Assembly: GCA_947175285.1 (NCBI GenBank)
Contig: CAMWMM010000043.1
Span: 1 to 16,532 of the forward strand
DNA: 16,532 nucleotides
Source: an uncultured Lachnospiraceae bacterium
GTDB taxonomy: Bacteria > Bacillota_A > Clostridia > Lachnospirales > Lachnospiraceae
Reading direction: 5' to 3'
The position numbers and the translations under genes are program-made. Below are positions 15,437 through 16,532 of this stretch, piece after piece. Under the pieces are notes generated by a model, which saw only the letters and a list, made by a program, of their open reading frames with translations, did not search any database and was not told the DNA's origin. The stretch's first letter is position 1. The number at the start of each line of letters is the position of its first letter.

Positions 15437-16532
15437 ATGAGAATAGAAGAGTTGATTATTTATAAGAATTTTGAAGATGATGATTTATTGCAGGACATGG
15501 TTTATCTGATGGAATATTACCGGGATGGGGAGAAAAGCAACAGAGATGTTTTATATGACTGCATGAATAAACTGCTGGAATTTTCCGCCGCACATGGATT
15601 TTATGGAAATCTCTGGCATACATTTTTAACAAATCTGCTTGTTAATCATGAAAACAGCTACAGTATGGCATGTGAAGTAAAAGGAAGTATAGAGGGCACG
15701 ATTAATCAGATGGTGCTGCATGACATCGGGATTTTTAAGGAACTGTATGATTATGATTTTACGGATATGATAAAAGAACTGCGGATACCGGAATTTGCCA
15801 TGATACTTTCCTATGAGAGTTCTTCCAAGCAGAGTAAAGTCTATAATATGCGTATCCGTGACAGAATATGTCATCTTGCCGAGAGGTTCAATGCGGATGA
15901 TACGCCGGAAGCAATGAAAGAAACTTTGACGGAGTTTTATAGGGACTATGGTGTCGGAAAGTTCGGACTGCATAAGGCGTTCCGCGTCAGACACGGAGAA
16001 GATGGCGTGAGTATTGAGCCGATTTTAAATATCGCTCATGTCAACCTTGACGATTTGGTAGGGTATGAGATTCCAAAGAAAAAGCTGGTTGAGAATACTG
16101 AAGCATTCGTGATGGGAAGAAGGGCAAATAACTGCCTGCTGTTCGGAGATGCCGGAACAGGAAAATCTTCCAGTATAAAAGCGATTGCAAATCAATATTA
16201 TGATAAGGGACTGCGTATTATTGAAATATATAAACACCAGTTTCAGGATTTGAACGATGTCATTTCCCAGATTAAAAACCGGAATTATAAGTTTATTCTT
16301 TATATGGACGATTTGAGTTTTGAGGATTTTGAGACAGAGTATAAATATTTAAAGGCAGTGATAGAGGGCGGTCTGGAGAAAAAACCGGATAATATATTGA
16401 TTTATGCAACGTCCAACAGAAGACATCTGATAAGGGAGAAGTTCAGCGACAAGGAAGCCAGGCGGGATGATTTGCACGCCGGAGATACCGTGCAGGAAAA
16501 GCTATCGCTTGCGGGCAGGTTCGGTGTCAGCA
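15437..16532 (+). CDS. DUF815 family AAA+ ATPase, 3' end beyond the window
   Basis: The frame from ATG 15437 stays open to the window end (365 codons visible). It follows GAGGGG and begins 23 bases after pheA. The N-terminal 200 residues are helical and family-specific. The AAA module then shows Walker A GDAGTGKS (237-244), Walker B ILYMDD (287-292), a sensor-1-like IYATSNRRHL (322-331) and SLAGRFG near the end. LDDLVGYEIPKKKLVENTEAF before Walker A is the usual DUF815 lead-in. These proteins are predicted ATP-dependent remodelers with no assigned biological role. Co-orientation with pheA is more likely convenience than function. The last part of the protein is missing from the window. Confidence 0.9.
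   Translation, partial: MRIEELIIYKNFEDDDLLQDMVYLMEYYRDGEKSNRDVLYDCMNKLLEFSAAHGFYGNLWHTFLTNLLVNHENSYSMACEVKGSIEGTINQMVLHDIGIFKELYDYDFTDMIKELRIPEFAMILSYESSSKQSKVYNMRIRDRICHLAERFNADDTPEAMKETLTEFYRDYGVGKFGLHKAFRVRHGEDGVSIEPILNIAHVNLDDLVGYEIPKKKLVENTEAFVMGRRANNCLLFGDAGTGKSSSIKAIANQYYDKGLRIIEIYKHQFQDLNDVISQIKNRNYKFILYMDDLSFEDFETEYKYLKAVIEGGLEKKPDNILIYATSNRRHLIREKFSDKEARRDDLHAGDTVQEKLSLAGRFGVS

Overview
The window looks like a chromosomal segment of a low-to-mid GC Clostridia, most likely Lachnospiraceae. This rests on gene content: a FapA/DUF342 protein, a two-subunit PyrB/PyrI transcarbamoylase, a folB-folK fusion, a PF06541 membrane protein, DUF5050-like secreted propellers and a DUF815 ATPase. 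Promoters are sigma-A-like and starts carry strong GGAG ribosome binding sites. I saw no tRNA, rRNA, CRISPR array, transposase or phage gene.

Layout. (1) 1-4083 is a run of acidic, Tyr-rich, probably membrane-anchored proteins of unknown function that appears to be a decaying paralogue array. It holds a partial gene at the edge, a two-module propeller-like gene whose ATG is out of frame because of an A7 tract, a stub flanked by a 29-bp perfect direct repeat, a second frameshifted gene, and an orphan ribosome binding site. (2) 4056-5725 is a FapA-family gene with a near-consensus promoter and a GC-rich hairpin after it. (3) 5737-7719 on the minus strand is nitroreductase, then pyrB, then pyrI. 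A U-tract hairpin sits between the nitroreductase and pyrB and could be a terminator or an attenuator. (4) 7785-8671 holds a small PH-domain protein convergent with a PF06541 membrane protein; their stop codons overlap in TTAA. (5) 8669-12937 is a folate operon: folC, folE, folP, folB-folK and a GNAT acetyltransferase, with two overlapping gene junctions and two tandem 19-bp palindromic repeats just upstream. (6) 13010-13118 is an unusually long imperfect palindrome containing a terminator core. (7) 13122-14162 on the minus strand is a single-pass DUF5050-type protein, divergent with overlapping promoters from pheA, which is followed by a DUF815 AAA ATPase cut by the window end.

How the genes work together. 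FolE (GTP to dihydroneopterin triphosphate), FolB-FolK (to the pterin pyrophosphate), FolP (condensation with p-aminobenzoate) and FolC (glutamylation) cover most of de novo folate synthesis; pab genes and folA are not in the window. PyrB and PyrI catalyse and regulate the committed pyrimidine step. PheA makes phenylpyruvate for phenylalanine synthesis.

No clearly new defence or mobile system is visible. The least ordinary signals are the decaying array with its A-tract frameshift and flanking repeat, the tandem palindromes before folC, the hairpin before pyrB and the 109-bp palindrome.
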